NCBI GenBank assembly: GCA_038327195.1
Contig: JBBQKU010000001.1
Coordinates: 136,183-200,182 of the forward strand
Origin: UBA4416 sp038327195
GTDB lineage: Bacteria > Bacteroidota > Bacteroidia > B-17B0 > Aurantibacillaceae
Reading direction: 5' to 3'
DNA length: 64,000 bases
A program made the position numbers and the translations under genes. Positions within the stretch are counted from its first letter, which is position 1; the number at the start of each line of letters is the position of its first letter. The notes beneath the pieces were generated by a model. The model saw only the letters and a list, made by a program, of their open reading frames with translations. It searched no databases and had not been told where the DNA came from. Positions 1 to 7,418 of the stretch are shown here, one piece after another.

Positions 1-569
1 ATTTCACATTTACGATACATAGCACCAGTTAATGAAACGTAATCTGTTAGTTTTAACAGTGCTTCAATAATTGGTTTAACAATTTTTTCGGCGTAAGAAA
101 AGTGAAATTTACCAGCGTTACTTTTTTTAAATTCAATATTGGTTATAATGGTTTGTTGTGTTTTTTCTCCAAACCCTTTTAATGTAACTAATCTGTTTTC
201 GTGGCAGGCGTAAAGTAGTTCCGTAACACTTTCTAATCCTAATTCTAACCATAGTTGCCTCACTTTTTTTGGACCAATACCTTTTACTCCTAACATTTCA
301 ATTACACCTGGTGGCGTTTTCTGCAATAGTTCTTCTAATTCTTTAGTTGTGCCTCGTGAATTTAAATCAATTATTTTTTCAGCTAAACTTTTACTAATCC
401 CTTCAATTTGTATGAGTTCATCAATGGTTTTGTCATTTAAATCCAATCTTGTTTTACTAAGACGGTATGCTGCACTAGCTAAGGCTTTTATCTTAAACGA
501 GTTTTCATTATGTAACTCCATTAATTTTGAAGTTATTTCAAATACATCTGCTATATCTTCGGTTGTCAT
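1..569 (-). CDS. polX: DNA polymerase X family (PolX-like), N-terminal part, truncated by the window edge
   Basis: Reading leftward from the ATG at 569, the frame stays open to base 1, giving about 189 residues. The protein starts MTTEDIADVFEITSKLMELH and continues with two helix-hairpin-helix segments (EGISKSLAEKI near residue 47; GVKGIGPKKVRQLW near residue 80). It ends at LTGAMYRKCE, which matches the start of the polymerase-beta nucleotidyltransferase motif (G-S-x-R-R). This is the order seen in bacterial PolX repair polymerases, which usually add a C-terminal PHP exonuclease domain; that part lies outside the window. The start codon shares one base with the ispD stop (TAATG), so the two are probably translationally coupled. 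Family assignment is firm; the full length and any PHP domain cannot be seen. Confidence 0.85.
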   Translation of the reverse strand, partial: MTTEDIADVFEITSKLMELHNENSFKIKALASAAYRLSKTRLDLNDKTIDELIQIEGISKSLAEKIIDLNSRGTTKELEELLQKTPPGVIEMLGVKGIGPKKVRQLWLELGLESVTELLYACHENRLVTLKGFGEKTQQTIITNIEFKKSNAGKFHFSYAEKIVKPIIEALLKLTDYVSLTGAMYRKCE

Positions 570-1237
570 TATAAATAAATTTCTGCGTATTTTAAATCAC
601 TTGGCGTTGTAATTTTAATATTTTCAGAATTACCCTCTACTAAATAAATAGGTTCATCAATGCCTTCTAATACAGTTGCATCATCTGTAAAAAATGGCGA
701 ATAATCTTGCTCAAAAGCTGATTTTATTTTTGAAACAATAAAGCATTGTGGCGTTTGCACAATTTTATAATCATCTCTACTAACCGCTTTATTAATTCCG
801 TTTATTATCATTCTTAAGCTTTCATTTACTGATGAAACCGGAATTGCATTTCCATGTTTTGCTGCCGATTCAAAACAACGTTTAATGGTTTCAATACTTA
901 CAAATGGTCTTGCCGCATCATGTATACCAACAATATCATTTTTATTAGTAATGCAATTTAATCCGTTCTTTACTGAATGAAATCGGGTTTCACCTCCTAA
1001 AACGGTTTGTATATTTTTTTCAGGAAAATATTCTGATAACATAAAATTAGCATCTGTTATATAATCTTTATGCACACACACAATGATGTTTATAAATTCA
1101 TCAAACTCAATAAATTTTTCGATGGTGTGAATTATAACTGGCTTACCTTTTATTTCTATAAATTGTTTTGGTATGGTTGATAACATTCGACTTCCGGTTC
1201 CGCCTGCTACTATGATGATGTTATAATGTGAATTCAT
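569..1237 (-). CDS. ispD: 2-C-methyl-D-erythritol 4-phosphate cytidylyltransferase
   Basis: The 222-residue protein has the length and motifs of IspD, which joins CTP and MEP to make CDP-ME in the non-mevalonate isoprenoid pathway in the cytoplasm. The N-terminal nucleotide-binding loop reads IIIVAGGTGSRM followed by PKQF, and IHDAARPFVS is the conserved central motif. RDDYKIVQTPQCF and FTDDATVLE follow, as expected for the family. The ATG at 1237 is the only sensible start. The gene overlaps the downstream polX start by one base, so the two are likely co-transcribed. The upstream 190 bp hold a short decayed repeat and no further gene. Confidence 0.95.
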   Translation of the reverse strand: MNSHYNIIIVAGGTGSRMLSTIPKQFIEIKGKPVIIHTIEKFIEFDEFINIIVCVHKDYITDANFMLSEYFPEKNIQTVLGGETRFHSVKNGLNCITNKNDIVGIHDAARPFVSIETIKRCFESAAKHGNAIPVSSVNESLRMIINGINKAVSRDDYKIVQTPQCFIVSKIKSAFEQDYSPFFTDDATVLEGIDEPIYLVEGNSENIKITTPSDLKYAEIYL

Positions 1238-1255
1238 TTTTTAAATTGTTTTTTA

Positions 1256-1310
1256 TGGAACGCAGATGACGCTGATAGATATGATTAAAATGATTTTATT
1301 TAATTCATAT
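1256..1310. repeat. possible remnant of a dispersed intergenic repeat
   Basis: The stretch GGAACGCAGATGACGCTGAT followed by an AT-rich GATTAAAATGATT run resembles repeats I recall from intergenic regions of many Bacteroidota genomes (forms such as GGAACGCGGATGACGCGGAT). Here only one degenerate copy is visible and no associated gene is present. This is a resemblance from memory, not a confirmed family. Confidence 0.3.
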
Positions 1311-1426
1311 TGTCAATTGCTGATTGTTTTTTTGTATTTATTTTTTAAATCTCTTTATATTTCTCGTTTCCATTTATTCCTCAAGTCTTTATTTTCTCTT
1401 CAGTCTCTTAAATGCCTTCCATCTCG

Positions 1427-2434
1427 TCAATAATTTTTTACCTTTTCAATACTCGCATCAATGGCTTTATAGGTTTGGTTAAAAAACTGAAAGCGTTGTT
1501 TTTCTGCTATTCCACTTATTAAAGTTGATTTTTTTATCAAGTTTTTAGTCCAATGTTCAATTTCTTCACAAAATTGTTGATTGCTTGTGGTTAAGGAATT
1601 TAAGGTATTGAATGATATATAAGATAAAACTGAACCACCTACTGTTACATGAATGCAATTTGTTCCAATTACTAAATCACTGTTGTATAAATTAAATGGT
1701 GTTATTAATGATTTAATTACTTCGTTTTTATTTTCGCTTTCAGCATAACGGTTAATAGCTTGAACCATTTTTTTTAATTCTTCAAGTACTAAAATTGTGT
1801 CTTCTTTGGTTTTAAAAGCTCCTGATTCAAAATAATATTCTATTTGTTTTATAGTTGTTTGTATCGTTTCGTTAGTCCATATTTCAGTACTTGGTATTTG
1901 TAAATAAGTTTTATGGATTTCGTTTGCTAATTGTAATTGTTTTTCAGGAATTACATCAAAATCAAATTTTTTGGTTTGATATTCGGGAACGTTTAAAACA
2001 GATCGTTGCCAATAAAACATTTTAAATGCCGCTAATTCTTTTGAGAAGAATGAATGAAAAATGGGAATTTCCTCTGCTGCGTATATAACTTTCGCATCTT
2101 CTGATTTTTGTAAACGTGTTAATTGTGATAATAAAGTGGTTAAATAGTTTTCGAAATTGTCAGATGAATCAGTCAGTTTAATATAATTACAAGTAACCGA
2201 ATCCCCTTTATTCGAGAAAACAGAATCAATTGAAATTTTATAGTGCTTACAAATTTTATAGGTTTCATCTAAACTTAATTCAGTTTCATTTCTTAGTCTT
2301 CGGTATGCACTGTCATTGCTTATTTTTAGTAAATCTGCAATATCATCAACTAGTGATACATTTGCTGGAACAATTTGTTTTAAGTGTTTAATAAACACTT
2401 CCTGCATTTCGAATTCCGCTTTTTTAGTTGCCAT
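1427..2434 (-). CDS. HTH-domain transcriptional regulator, Bacteroidota type
   Basis: About 335 residues from the ATG at 2434 (MATKKAEFEMQEVF). Residues about 24-75 look like an XRE-type helix-turn-helix: VSLVDDIADLLKIS, then NDSAYRRLRNETELSLDETY, then KICKHYKIS. The remaining 260 residues are predicted mostly helical (repeated Leu/Ile/Lys/Glu patterning) with no motif I recognise; this may be a sensor or dimerisation domain. An in-frame ATG 51 bases upstream (2485) is possible, but it would put the start inside the palindrome at 2468-2488, so I prefer 2434. The gene faces away from a 54-aa peptide gene, and two palindromes lie between them, which suggests autoregulation. No ligand can be inferred. 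Confidence 0.7.
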   Translation of the reverse strand: MATKKAEFEMQEVFIKHLKQIVPANVSLVDDIADLLKISNDSAYRRLRNETELSLDETYKICKHYKISIDSVFSNKGDSVTCNYIKLTDSSDNFENYLTTLLSQLTRLQKSEDAKVIYAAEEIPIFHSFFSKELAAFKMFYWQRSVLNVPEYQTKKFDFDVIPEKQLQLANEIHKTYLQIPSTEIWTNETIQTTIKQIEYYFESGAFKTKEDTILVLEELKKMVQAINRYAESENKNEVIKSLITPFNLYNSDLVIGTNCIHVTVGGSVLSYISFNTLNSLTTSNQQFCEEIEHWTKNLIKKSTLISGIAEKQRFQFFNQTYKAIDASIEKVKNY

Positions 2435-2467
2435 TTTATTGTATTTATTGCTAATAAATGTATTCAT

Positions 2468-2488
2468 TATTTGCAAAAAATGCAAATA
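2468..2488. promoter_or_regulatory. inverted repeat, candidate operator of the HTH regulator
   Basis: TATTTGCA-N5-TGCAAATA is a perfect 8-bp inverted repeat 34 bases upstream of the preferred start of the HTH gene. Read on the minus strand, GATATTTG within it matches seven of eight positions of the Bacteroidota -7 box (TAnnTTTG), so a protein bound here could block that gene's promoter. Operator function is inferred from symmetry and position only. Confidence 0.5.
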
Positions 2489-2506
2489 TCGTTAAGTTGC
2501 GTATTG

Positions 2507-2518
2507 TTTTGCGCAAAA
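2507..2518. promoter_or_regulatory. 12-bp perfect palindrome in the divergent control region
   Basis: TTTTGCGCAAAA is a perfect palindrome 19 bases beyond the first inverted repeat, between the HTH gene and the micropeptide gene. It may be a second binding site for the same or another dimeric regulator. A perfect 12-mer rich in A/T can also occur by chance. Confidence 0.4.
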
Positions 2519-2593
2519 GTCAAGGTTTTATCCACCCTTTATTACTCGTTTTTGATTTTATGCAACTCATTTTTAATGAAGTCTATTTGTCCG

Positions 2594-2625
2594 TTTCATT
2601 AGCCTGATTCATCCACCTAATTTTG
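2594..2625 (+). promoter_or_regulatory. Bacteroidota-type promoter for the micropeptide gene
   Basis: A perfect -7 box TAATTTTG (2618-2625) lies 20 bases after a partial -33 box TTTC (2594-2597). This fits the known TTTG-N19-21-TAnnTTTG pattern. The predicted transcription start near 2632 leaves a leader of about 19 bases before the ATG at 2651. Confidence 0.5.
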
Positions 2626-2650
2626 ACCTATAATTTTAAACAACGTAATT

Positions 2651-2815
2651 ATGAAAACATCAACCATTAAAAAAGTATTTCATGTAGTAATAGTTTGTAC
2701 TGTAATACTTACATCTACAATTATCACAAAAAACATCATTAATAACATTAAACACCTATATGGTTTGGAATCAGCAGGAAATGGAATAACCTGTTTTTTT
2801 GATATACTTCAATAA
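2651..2815 (+). CDS. 54-aa hydrophobic micropeptide next to the HTH regulator
   Basis: ATG at 2651, TAA at 2813-2815. The peptide begins MKTSTIKKVFHVVIVC, has a hydrophobic stretch (residues about 9-26, a possible signal peptide or membrane anchor), a basic middle (KNIINNIKH), and ends GLESAGNGITCFFDILQ. I do not recognise a family. A consensus promoter sits just upstream, and the sequence before the start (aacgtaattATG) resembles that before the 7419 gene. It is divergent from an HTH regulator with palindromes between, and reads toward a lipid operon 75 bases downstream. It could be a secreted signalling pro-peptide, a small membrane regulator or a toxin. Reality as a gene is likely but unproven. 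Confidence 0.5.
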   Translation: MKTSTIKKVFHVVIVCTVILTSTIITKNIINNIKHLYGLESAGNGITCFFDILQ

Positions 2816-2825
2816 TATCATAACC

Positions 2826-2885
2826 ATGGAAAAATTTAGACACCAACTATTTTTATTACTTATATATATAACTCTAAAAAAATAA
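2826..2885 (+). CDS. 19-aa leader-like reading frame ahead of the lipid operon
   Basis: ATG at 2826 encodes MEKFRHQLFLLLIYITLKK and stops at 2883-2885, four bases before the ATG of the phosphatidyltransferase gene. A hydrophobic mini-peptide ending so close to the next start could couple translation or act as a leader peptide. A frame this short can arise by chance, so confidence is low. Confidence 0.25.
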   Translation: MEKFRHQLFLLLIYITLKK

Positions 2886-2889
2886 CGAC

Positions 2890-3486
2890 ATGATTTCTGT
2901 ATATCAATTAAAACCAAAGTTCCAACAGTTATTAATACCTGTTTTAGTTAGGCTACACGCCCAACAATTATCGGCAAATAAGATTACTATTTTTGCAATT
3001 ATTTGGTCGGCTATTTTAAGTGTATTACTATTTTTTTCTCCAGCTCATCCTGTTTTTTTAGTTCTGGTAGCATTTGGATTATTAGTTAGAATGGCTTTAA
3101 ATGCTTTGGATGGCATGATGGCTCGTGCTTTTAATCAACAAACTAAGTTAGGCGAAATATTAAATGAACTAGGTGATGTTGTATCTGATACATTTATTTT
3201 TTGTGGGCTATTTAGTTATTCATTTGTTAATCCAAAAGTATTGTTTGTTGTAATATGTCTTTCAATTATAAATGAATTTGCTGGTGTGTTAGCAAAATCA
3301 ATTTCTGGTATTCGTCGCTATGATGGGCCAATGGGTAAAAGTGATCGCGCGCTACTAATAGGAGTATGGTGTATTTGTTATTTCATTTTTCCAGGAATTG
3401 GTTATTTATTTAACATCATATTCAGTTTAGTAATTCTTTTATTAGTGGTATCTACATATAAACGCGTATCAAATTCATTAAAATAA
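2890..3486 (+). CDS. CDP-alcohol phosphatidyltransferase, YnbA-like
   Basis: A 198-residue integral membrane protein with several hydrophobic helices. It carries the CDP-alcohol transferase signature: D74-G75-x2-A78-R79-x8-G88 with D96 and D100. Two positions that are normally Asp are Asn here (N71 and N92, in NALDG and GEILNELGD). My recollection is that E. coli YnbA has the same substitutions, and YnbA is of similar length. The family swaps CMP on a CDP-activated lipid for an alcohol; the alcohol here is unknown. The next genes are a CdsA-like and a PlsC-like enzyme at 5- and 12-base spacing, so this is a dedicated lipid operon distinct from pssA at 12.8 kb. Confidence 0.8.
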   Translation: MISVYQLKPKFQQLLIPVLVRLHAQQLSANKITIFAIIWSAILSVLLFFSPAHPVFLVLVAFGLLVRMALNALDGMMARAFNQQTKLGEILNELGDVVSDTFIFCGLFSYSFVNPKVLFVVICLSIINEFAGVLAKSISGIRRYDGPMGKSDRALLIGVWCICYFIFPGIGYLFNIIFSLVILLLVVSTYKRVSNSLK

Positions 3487-3491
3487 ATTTT

Positions 3492-4415
3492 ATGAAAAAT
3501 ATTTTAAATCATATCGATCCAACTTTACTTTCATTTATACTAATTGTATTTTCAGTTTTATCCTTTGCCAGTATTTTATTTTTTCTTTGGGGAAAAATAA
3601 ACCCAAAAGCTAAGCTTACCGAATTAAAAATGCGCGCGAAATCTTGGTGGATAATGGCAACCGTGTTTTTGATAGCAACCGTTTTTAGTGCTAAAGTATC
3701 TTATATCGCTTTTGCTTTATTATCTTTTGTGGCCTTAAGAGAATTATTTACAATTTTAAAATTGAGACAAGAAGATAGAGGAGCAATGTTGTTATGTTAC
3801 TTAGCAATCCCAATTCAATATTTTTTTACCTACCATGGCTATTTGGTTGCAAGTTTGGTTTTTATACCTGTATTTATGTTTGTGGCTTTACCATTTCGTT
3901 TAGTATTAGTTGGTCAAACTAATGGCATTATTCAATCAATGGCTATTTTGCCAGCAGTATTAATGATTGCTTTATTTGGTTTAAGCCACCTAGGTTTATT
4001 ATTAACAATACCAGGCGGAAGAGGACTTTTATTTTTTCTGGTTTTTGTAACAGAAATGAATGATGTTTTTCAATTTGTTTGGGGAAAAATTTTAGGTAAA
4101 CATAAAATATTGCCAAAGGTTAGTCCAAATAAAACGTGGGAAGGATTTATTGGTGGTGTTATTACAACTACTATGTTAGGATTAAGTTTAAAATTTTTGA
4201 CACCATTTAATATTCCGCAGGTATTAGTAATAAGTTTTATTACGGCTAATGCTGGTTTTATTGGCGATGTTATAATTAGTGCTGTAAAAAGAGATTTACA
4301 ATTAAAAGATACGTCAACAGTAATCCCAGGTCATGGTGGTATTTTGGATCGAATTGATTCTCTTGTTGTAGCCGCTCCTGTTTTTTTTCATTTAGTATAT
4401 TATTTCACAAATTAA
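3492..4415 (+). CDS. phosphatidate cytidylyltransferase, CdsA/YnbB-like
   Basis: A 307-residue polytopic membrane protein. The C-terminal segment SAVKRDLQLKD followed by PGHGGILDRIDS matches the complete CDP-diglyceride synthetase signature (S-x-x-K-R-x4-K-D ... H-G-G-x-x-D-R-x-D). SPNKTWEGFIGG is the other conserved motif. The enzyme makes CDP-diacylglycerol from phosphatidate and CTP in the inner membrane. It lies 5 bases after the YnbA-like gene and 12 bases before the acyltransferase. It may be the only CdsA of the cell or a second copy dedicated to this operon; the window shows no other. Confidence 0.88.
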   Translation: MKNILNHIDPTLLSFILIVFSVLSFASILFFLWGKINPKAKLTELKMRAKSWWIMATVFLIATVFSAKVSYIAFALLSFVALRELFTILKLRQEDRGAMLLCYLAIPIQYFFTYHGYLVASLVFIPVFMFVALPFRLVLVGQTNGIIQSMAILPAVLMIALFGLSHLGLLLTIPGGRGLLFFLVFVTEMNDVFQFVWGKILGKHKILPKVSPNKTWEGFIGGVITTTMLGLSLKFLTPFNIPQVLVISFITANAGFIGDVIISAVKRDLQLKDTSTVIPGHGGILDRIDSLVVAAPVFFHLVYYFTN

Positions 4416-4427
4416 AATTAAAAAATT

Positions 4428-5057
4428 ATGAGAAAATTATTTTTAAATATTATTTATAAAGGAATTGTTCCTTTTATTTTAAAGCCTCTCACAGGCATCA
4501 CTTACAAGCATAAAGAAGTTTTAGCTGAAGTGAAACAATTTATTATTATCGCAAATCATAATAGTCATTTGGACACTTTAGCATTAATGAGCGCCATGCC
4601 TAAACATAAAATTTTGGAAATTAAACCAGTAGCAGCTGGTGATTATTTTGGTTCTAGTAAAATGAAAACATTTTTCACAGTTTTATTTACTAATGCTTTA
4701 TTAATTCCTAGATGTTGTTCATTAAAAAATAAAAGTAAAGATCCATTTCGTATCATGATGAAAGCATTGAAAAGAGGGCAATCACTTATTGTTTATCCAG
4801 AAGGTTCAAGGGGAAAAGCAAATGAAATGCAAGAATTTAAAAACGGAATTGGTCACATTTTATTGAAGTATCCTCATATTGCATACATTCCTACATATAT
4901 CGAAAACACAGGTAAAGTATTACCAAAAGAAGCTCACGTTCCAATTCCATTTAATTGTAAAGTGATTTTTGGAGATGTACATTATTGTAAAGGTAAAAAT
5001 GCAAAAGAAGTTGTAGCAAATATGTTTAACGAAGTAAGCAATTTAAAGGCAGCATAA
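4428..5057 (+). CDS. 1-acyl-sn-glycerol-3-phosphate acyltransferase family protein, PlsC-like
   Basis: 209 residues with the PlsC acyltransferase blocks: block I NHNSHLDTL (H44 and D49, the H-x4-D pair) and block III VYPEGSRGK. The middle segment LLIPRC corresponds to block II. Members transfer an acyl chain to lysophosphatidic acid or a related lipid at the inner membrane. With its two upstream neighbours it would allow phosphatidate to be made, activated with CTP and converted to a head-grouped lipid. The true acceptor is unknown. Last enzyme gene of the operon; the next gene follows after 24 bases and may be co-transcribed. Confidence 0.85.
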   Translation: MRKLFLNIIYKGIVPFILKPLTGITYKHKEVLAEVKQFIIIANHNSHLDTLALMSAMPKHKILEIKPVAAGDYFGSSKMKTFFTVLFTNALLIPRCCSLKNKSKDPFRIMMKALKRGQSLIVYPEGSRGKANEMQEFKNGIGHILLKYPHIAYIPTYIENTGKVLPKEAHVPIPFNCKVIFGDVHYCKGKNAKEVVANMFNEVSNLKAA

Positions 5058-5081
5058 TAATAGTAATTAAAACAAGTAAAT

Positions 5082-6218
5082 ATGAAAACGAAAATCACAA
5101 TCATTTTAATAGTCATCTTGATTCATTTAAATTCATTTAATGGATTTGCTCAAGCTATAACAAAATTAAAACCAACGTTAACGGTACTTTCTATCGATGT
5201 TGATAATTTAATGCCTACACTTACAGCTTCCCAAATGGGAAATTTAGTTAGAATTGAACTAGAGAAGTTAGATACGTTTGAAGTTATGGACAGGTATGAT
5301 GTTGCTTACATGGTTCAAAAAAATAAACTGAGTATAAATAATTGTTATGGTAAACTTTGTCTTACCGAAATTGGAGAAACAATTCATTCTGATAAAATGT
5401 TGAGTGGTAGTATCGAAAAATTCCCTAAATCTATTATTTATACGTTAAGGTTAATAGATGTCAAATCAAAAACAATAGAAAAAACGACAGTCGTTGAATT
5501 TTTAAATTTGCCCGAAGAGCTTCAAGCTTTTACTTCTGTAATTGTTAGAAAAATGTTTAACAAATCTGTTGATATTAATTTATTTACAAAATTAACGCAA
5601 CGAAACTCATTTGATAATTCCACAAATAATCCGAATAATGAAAGACTCAGACTTGACGGCCCTCGTTTGGGTTTTGTAACGTATACTGGCGATGTTTCAA
5701 CTATTTTAAGTGCAGACAAATCTGTAGGAGGCTTTGAAGCCGTCCCTTTAATGTTTCAATTTGGTTACCAATTTGAAAAACAATATTTAAACGAAGGAAA
5801 AATACAAGCCTTGTTTGAATTTATACCTATGATAACCGGTGTTGATCAAGGTTATTTTATTCCAAGTTTCACATTATTACATGGCCTGCGTAGTAATGTA
5901 AATGGTTGGGAATTTGCTCTGGGGCCAACTATTAATCTAATACCAAAGTCAAATGGTTATTATGATGATTCGAATACTTGGCATCGCGAACAAGATTGGT
6001 CAAATGATACATCACATTTAAATATTAAAAATCCATATATTATTAAAGAGCGATTAGATAGTCGTGGTGATTATGCTATTCAAACTGGTTTTGTTTTGGC
6101 TTTTGGTAGAACTTTTAAATCTGGAAAATTGAATTTACCTGTAAACATGTATGTGATTCCTGGAAAAAGTGGTTTCAGAATTGGAGCATCTTTAGGGTTT
6201 AACGCTAAAAATAAATAA
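5082..6218 (+). CDS. secreted protein with CsgG/LpoB-like N-terminal domain
   Basis: 378 residues. Residues 1-24 are a signal peptide ending at FAQA. Residues about 30-180 have the pattern of CsgG-like domains: a start LTVLSIDVDNL, then FEVMDRYDVAYMV, a short Cys-x5-Cys segment (NNCYGKLCLTEIGE), SDKMLSGSIEKF and a strand ending in LRLIDVKSKTIE. The C-terminal half (about 200-378) is rich in alternating hydrophobic strands and may be a beta domain. Likely periplasmic. It follows the lipid operon by 24 bases and a hairpin terminator ends the run. The function is not known to me. Confidence 0.55.
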   Translation: MKTKITIILIVILIHLNSFNGFAQAITKLKPTLTVLSIDVDNLMPTLTASQMGNLVRIELEKLDTFEVMDRYDVAYMVQKNKLSINNCYGKLCLTEIGETIHSDKMLSGSIEKFPKSIIYTLRLIDVKSKTIEKTTVVEFLNLPEELQAFTSVIVRKMFNKSVDINLFTKLTQRNSFDNSTNNPNNERLRLDGPRLGFVTYTGDVSTILSADKSVGGFEAVPLMFQFGYQFEKQYLNEGKIQALFEFIPMITGVDQGYFIPSFTLLHGLRSNVNGWEFALGPTINLIPKSNGYYDDSNTWHREQDWSNDTSHLNIKNPYIIKERLDSRGDYAIQTGFVLAFGRTFKSGKLNLPVNMYVIPGKSGFRIGASLGFNAKNK

Positions 6219-6254
6219 ATTAAAGTAATATAATTTTATTTAGTATTACAGGTA

Positions 6255-6301
6255 AACATTTTTAATATTTTAAATCAATTTAAAAATGTTATTTTATTTT
6301 T
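6255..6301 (+). terminator. hairpin terminator after the lipid operon
   Basis: AACATTTTTAA (6255-6265) pairs perfectly with TTAAAAATGTT (6280-6290) and is followed by a T-rich tail (attttattttt). The stem is AT-only except for one pair, so it is weaker than a typical terminator. Confidence 0.45.
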
Positions 6302-6381
6302 AATAACAGCGTGATATTCCTTTTTCTTTTCGGTTTGTAAATTAGGCCCATTTTGTACTAAAAATTTTAAATTAATAAATT

Positions 6382-7095
6382 ATGAAAAACATGAATATTA
6401 TATCCATTACATTTTTACTTGTTATAGTTTCTATTGTAATGAAATCTCAAGACACAATTTATTTTAAAGATAAATCAATTATTAGTTCTAAAATTATTGA
6501 AATCGGTATCACAGAAATTCAATATCATAGATTTGATAATTTAACTGGACCAATTTATAGTGTTTTAAAGAAAGACATTAAAAGCGTTAAATATTCAAAC
6601 GGAGAAATCGATTCTGTTTCATTTATTGTTTTACAAGCTAATGCGAATATGAGTTCTGAAAAGTATCATCCAGAAGTTGGCGAATCAAAATTACAGCTAA
6701 GAGGTGTTGATTTATTTTATGAAGGAAATAAATTAGGTGTCAGAAAAACAAACCAATTAATAAAGAGTAATGCTTTAACCGAAAATCAAAGAAATATAAT
6801 TACGGAAATTAAAAATATGAAAATGACTGGTAAAGCCCAAAAAGGAATAGGGACGGCGCTTTTTATATCTGGATTTGCAGTTCCTGCAGTTGTTTCTTTT
6901 GTATCTGTAGTTTACGCTTTTGATTATGCTAATAATAATGTCGATTATGCCGTTAAAACAATTGTGATTGGTGCTTTAGTTGGTGCGGCTATAAGAACAA
7001 CAGGGCAAGTATTTATTAAAATTGGAAAAAATAAAGCGAAAGCCAAGAAATTGGAATTTTTATCAAAACATAACAATAATGAATTTATTTATTAA
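6382..7095 (+). CDS. secreted/membrane protein of unknown function
   Basis: 237 residues: a signal peptide (residues 1-22), a strand-rich segment starting DTIYFKDKSIISSKIIEIG with a following SVLKKDIKSVKYSNG, then a glycine-rich hydrophobic segment (about 155-215: ISGFAVPAVVSFVSVVY and VIGALVGAAIR). The same layout, DTI + short strands + KYS(S/N)G + Gly-rich membrane segment, recurs in the gene at 56546, so the two belong to one Bacteroidota family. I do not know a function. It stands alone between two AT-rich spacers. Confidence 0.6.
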   Translation: MKNMNIISITFLLVIVSIVMKSQDTIYFKDKSIISSKIIEIGITEIQYHRFDNLTGPIYSVLKKDIKSVKYSNGEIDSVSFIVLQANANMSSEKYHPEVGESKLQLRGVDLFYEGNKLGVRKTNQLIKSNALTENQRNIITEIKNMKMTGKAQKGIGTALFISGFAVPAVVSFVSVVYAFDYANNNVDYAVKTIVIGALVGAAIRTTGQVFIKIGKNKAKAKKLEFLSKHNNNEFIY

Positions 7096-7418
7096 AATTA
7101 ATTTATTTTTAAGGCATATAAAAAAATAAAAATATTAGTAATAAAATAGTTACATGCTGTTGAATTGGAACTATTTGTTTTTTTGATAGAATTTAATAAT
7201 CAACTTATTAAATAAAATTTTCTATTCGAAATTTATTTGATTTACTTATAATCTAAATCGAATTGGTTTTTCTCAATCTATTTGTTTTGAGATTTTCTGC
7301 TAACATACTGTTGTTTATAATCAAGTAGTTACACTTGTTTTCGCTTGCCTTTTTTGTCTTATTTTTGATTTCATCGCAATTAAAACTAATTTAGTCGAAA
7401 TTTTTAAACGATGTAATT
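7096..7418. other. 323-bp AT-rich intergenic region
   Basis: No open frame of note, no RNA gene and no repeat shared with the rest of the window. The last 55 bases hold the promoter of the downstream barrel-protein gene. Confidence 0.6.
7364..7394 (+). promoter_or_regulatory. Bacteroidota-type promoter of the envelope cluster
   Basis: TTTG at 7364-7367, exactly 19 bases of spacer, then TAATTTAG at 7387-7394 (seven of eight to TAnnTTTG). The start codon lies at 7419, leaving a leader of about 18 bases after a predicted start near 7401. Confidence 0.55.

Noticed and set aside
349..612. Plus-strand frame of 87 codons opposite polX and ispD
   Set aside because: It runs antisense to the PolX frame, has no start signal and matches no family; a shadow.
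2826..2885. Treating the 19-codon frame as a certain gene
   Set aside because: Frames this short arise by chance in AT-rich DNA; listed with low confidence only because of its four-base spacing to the next start.
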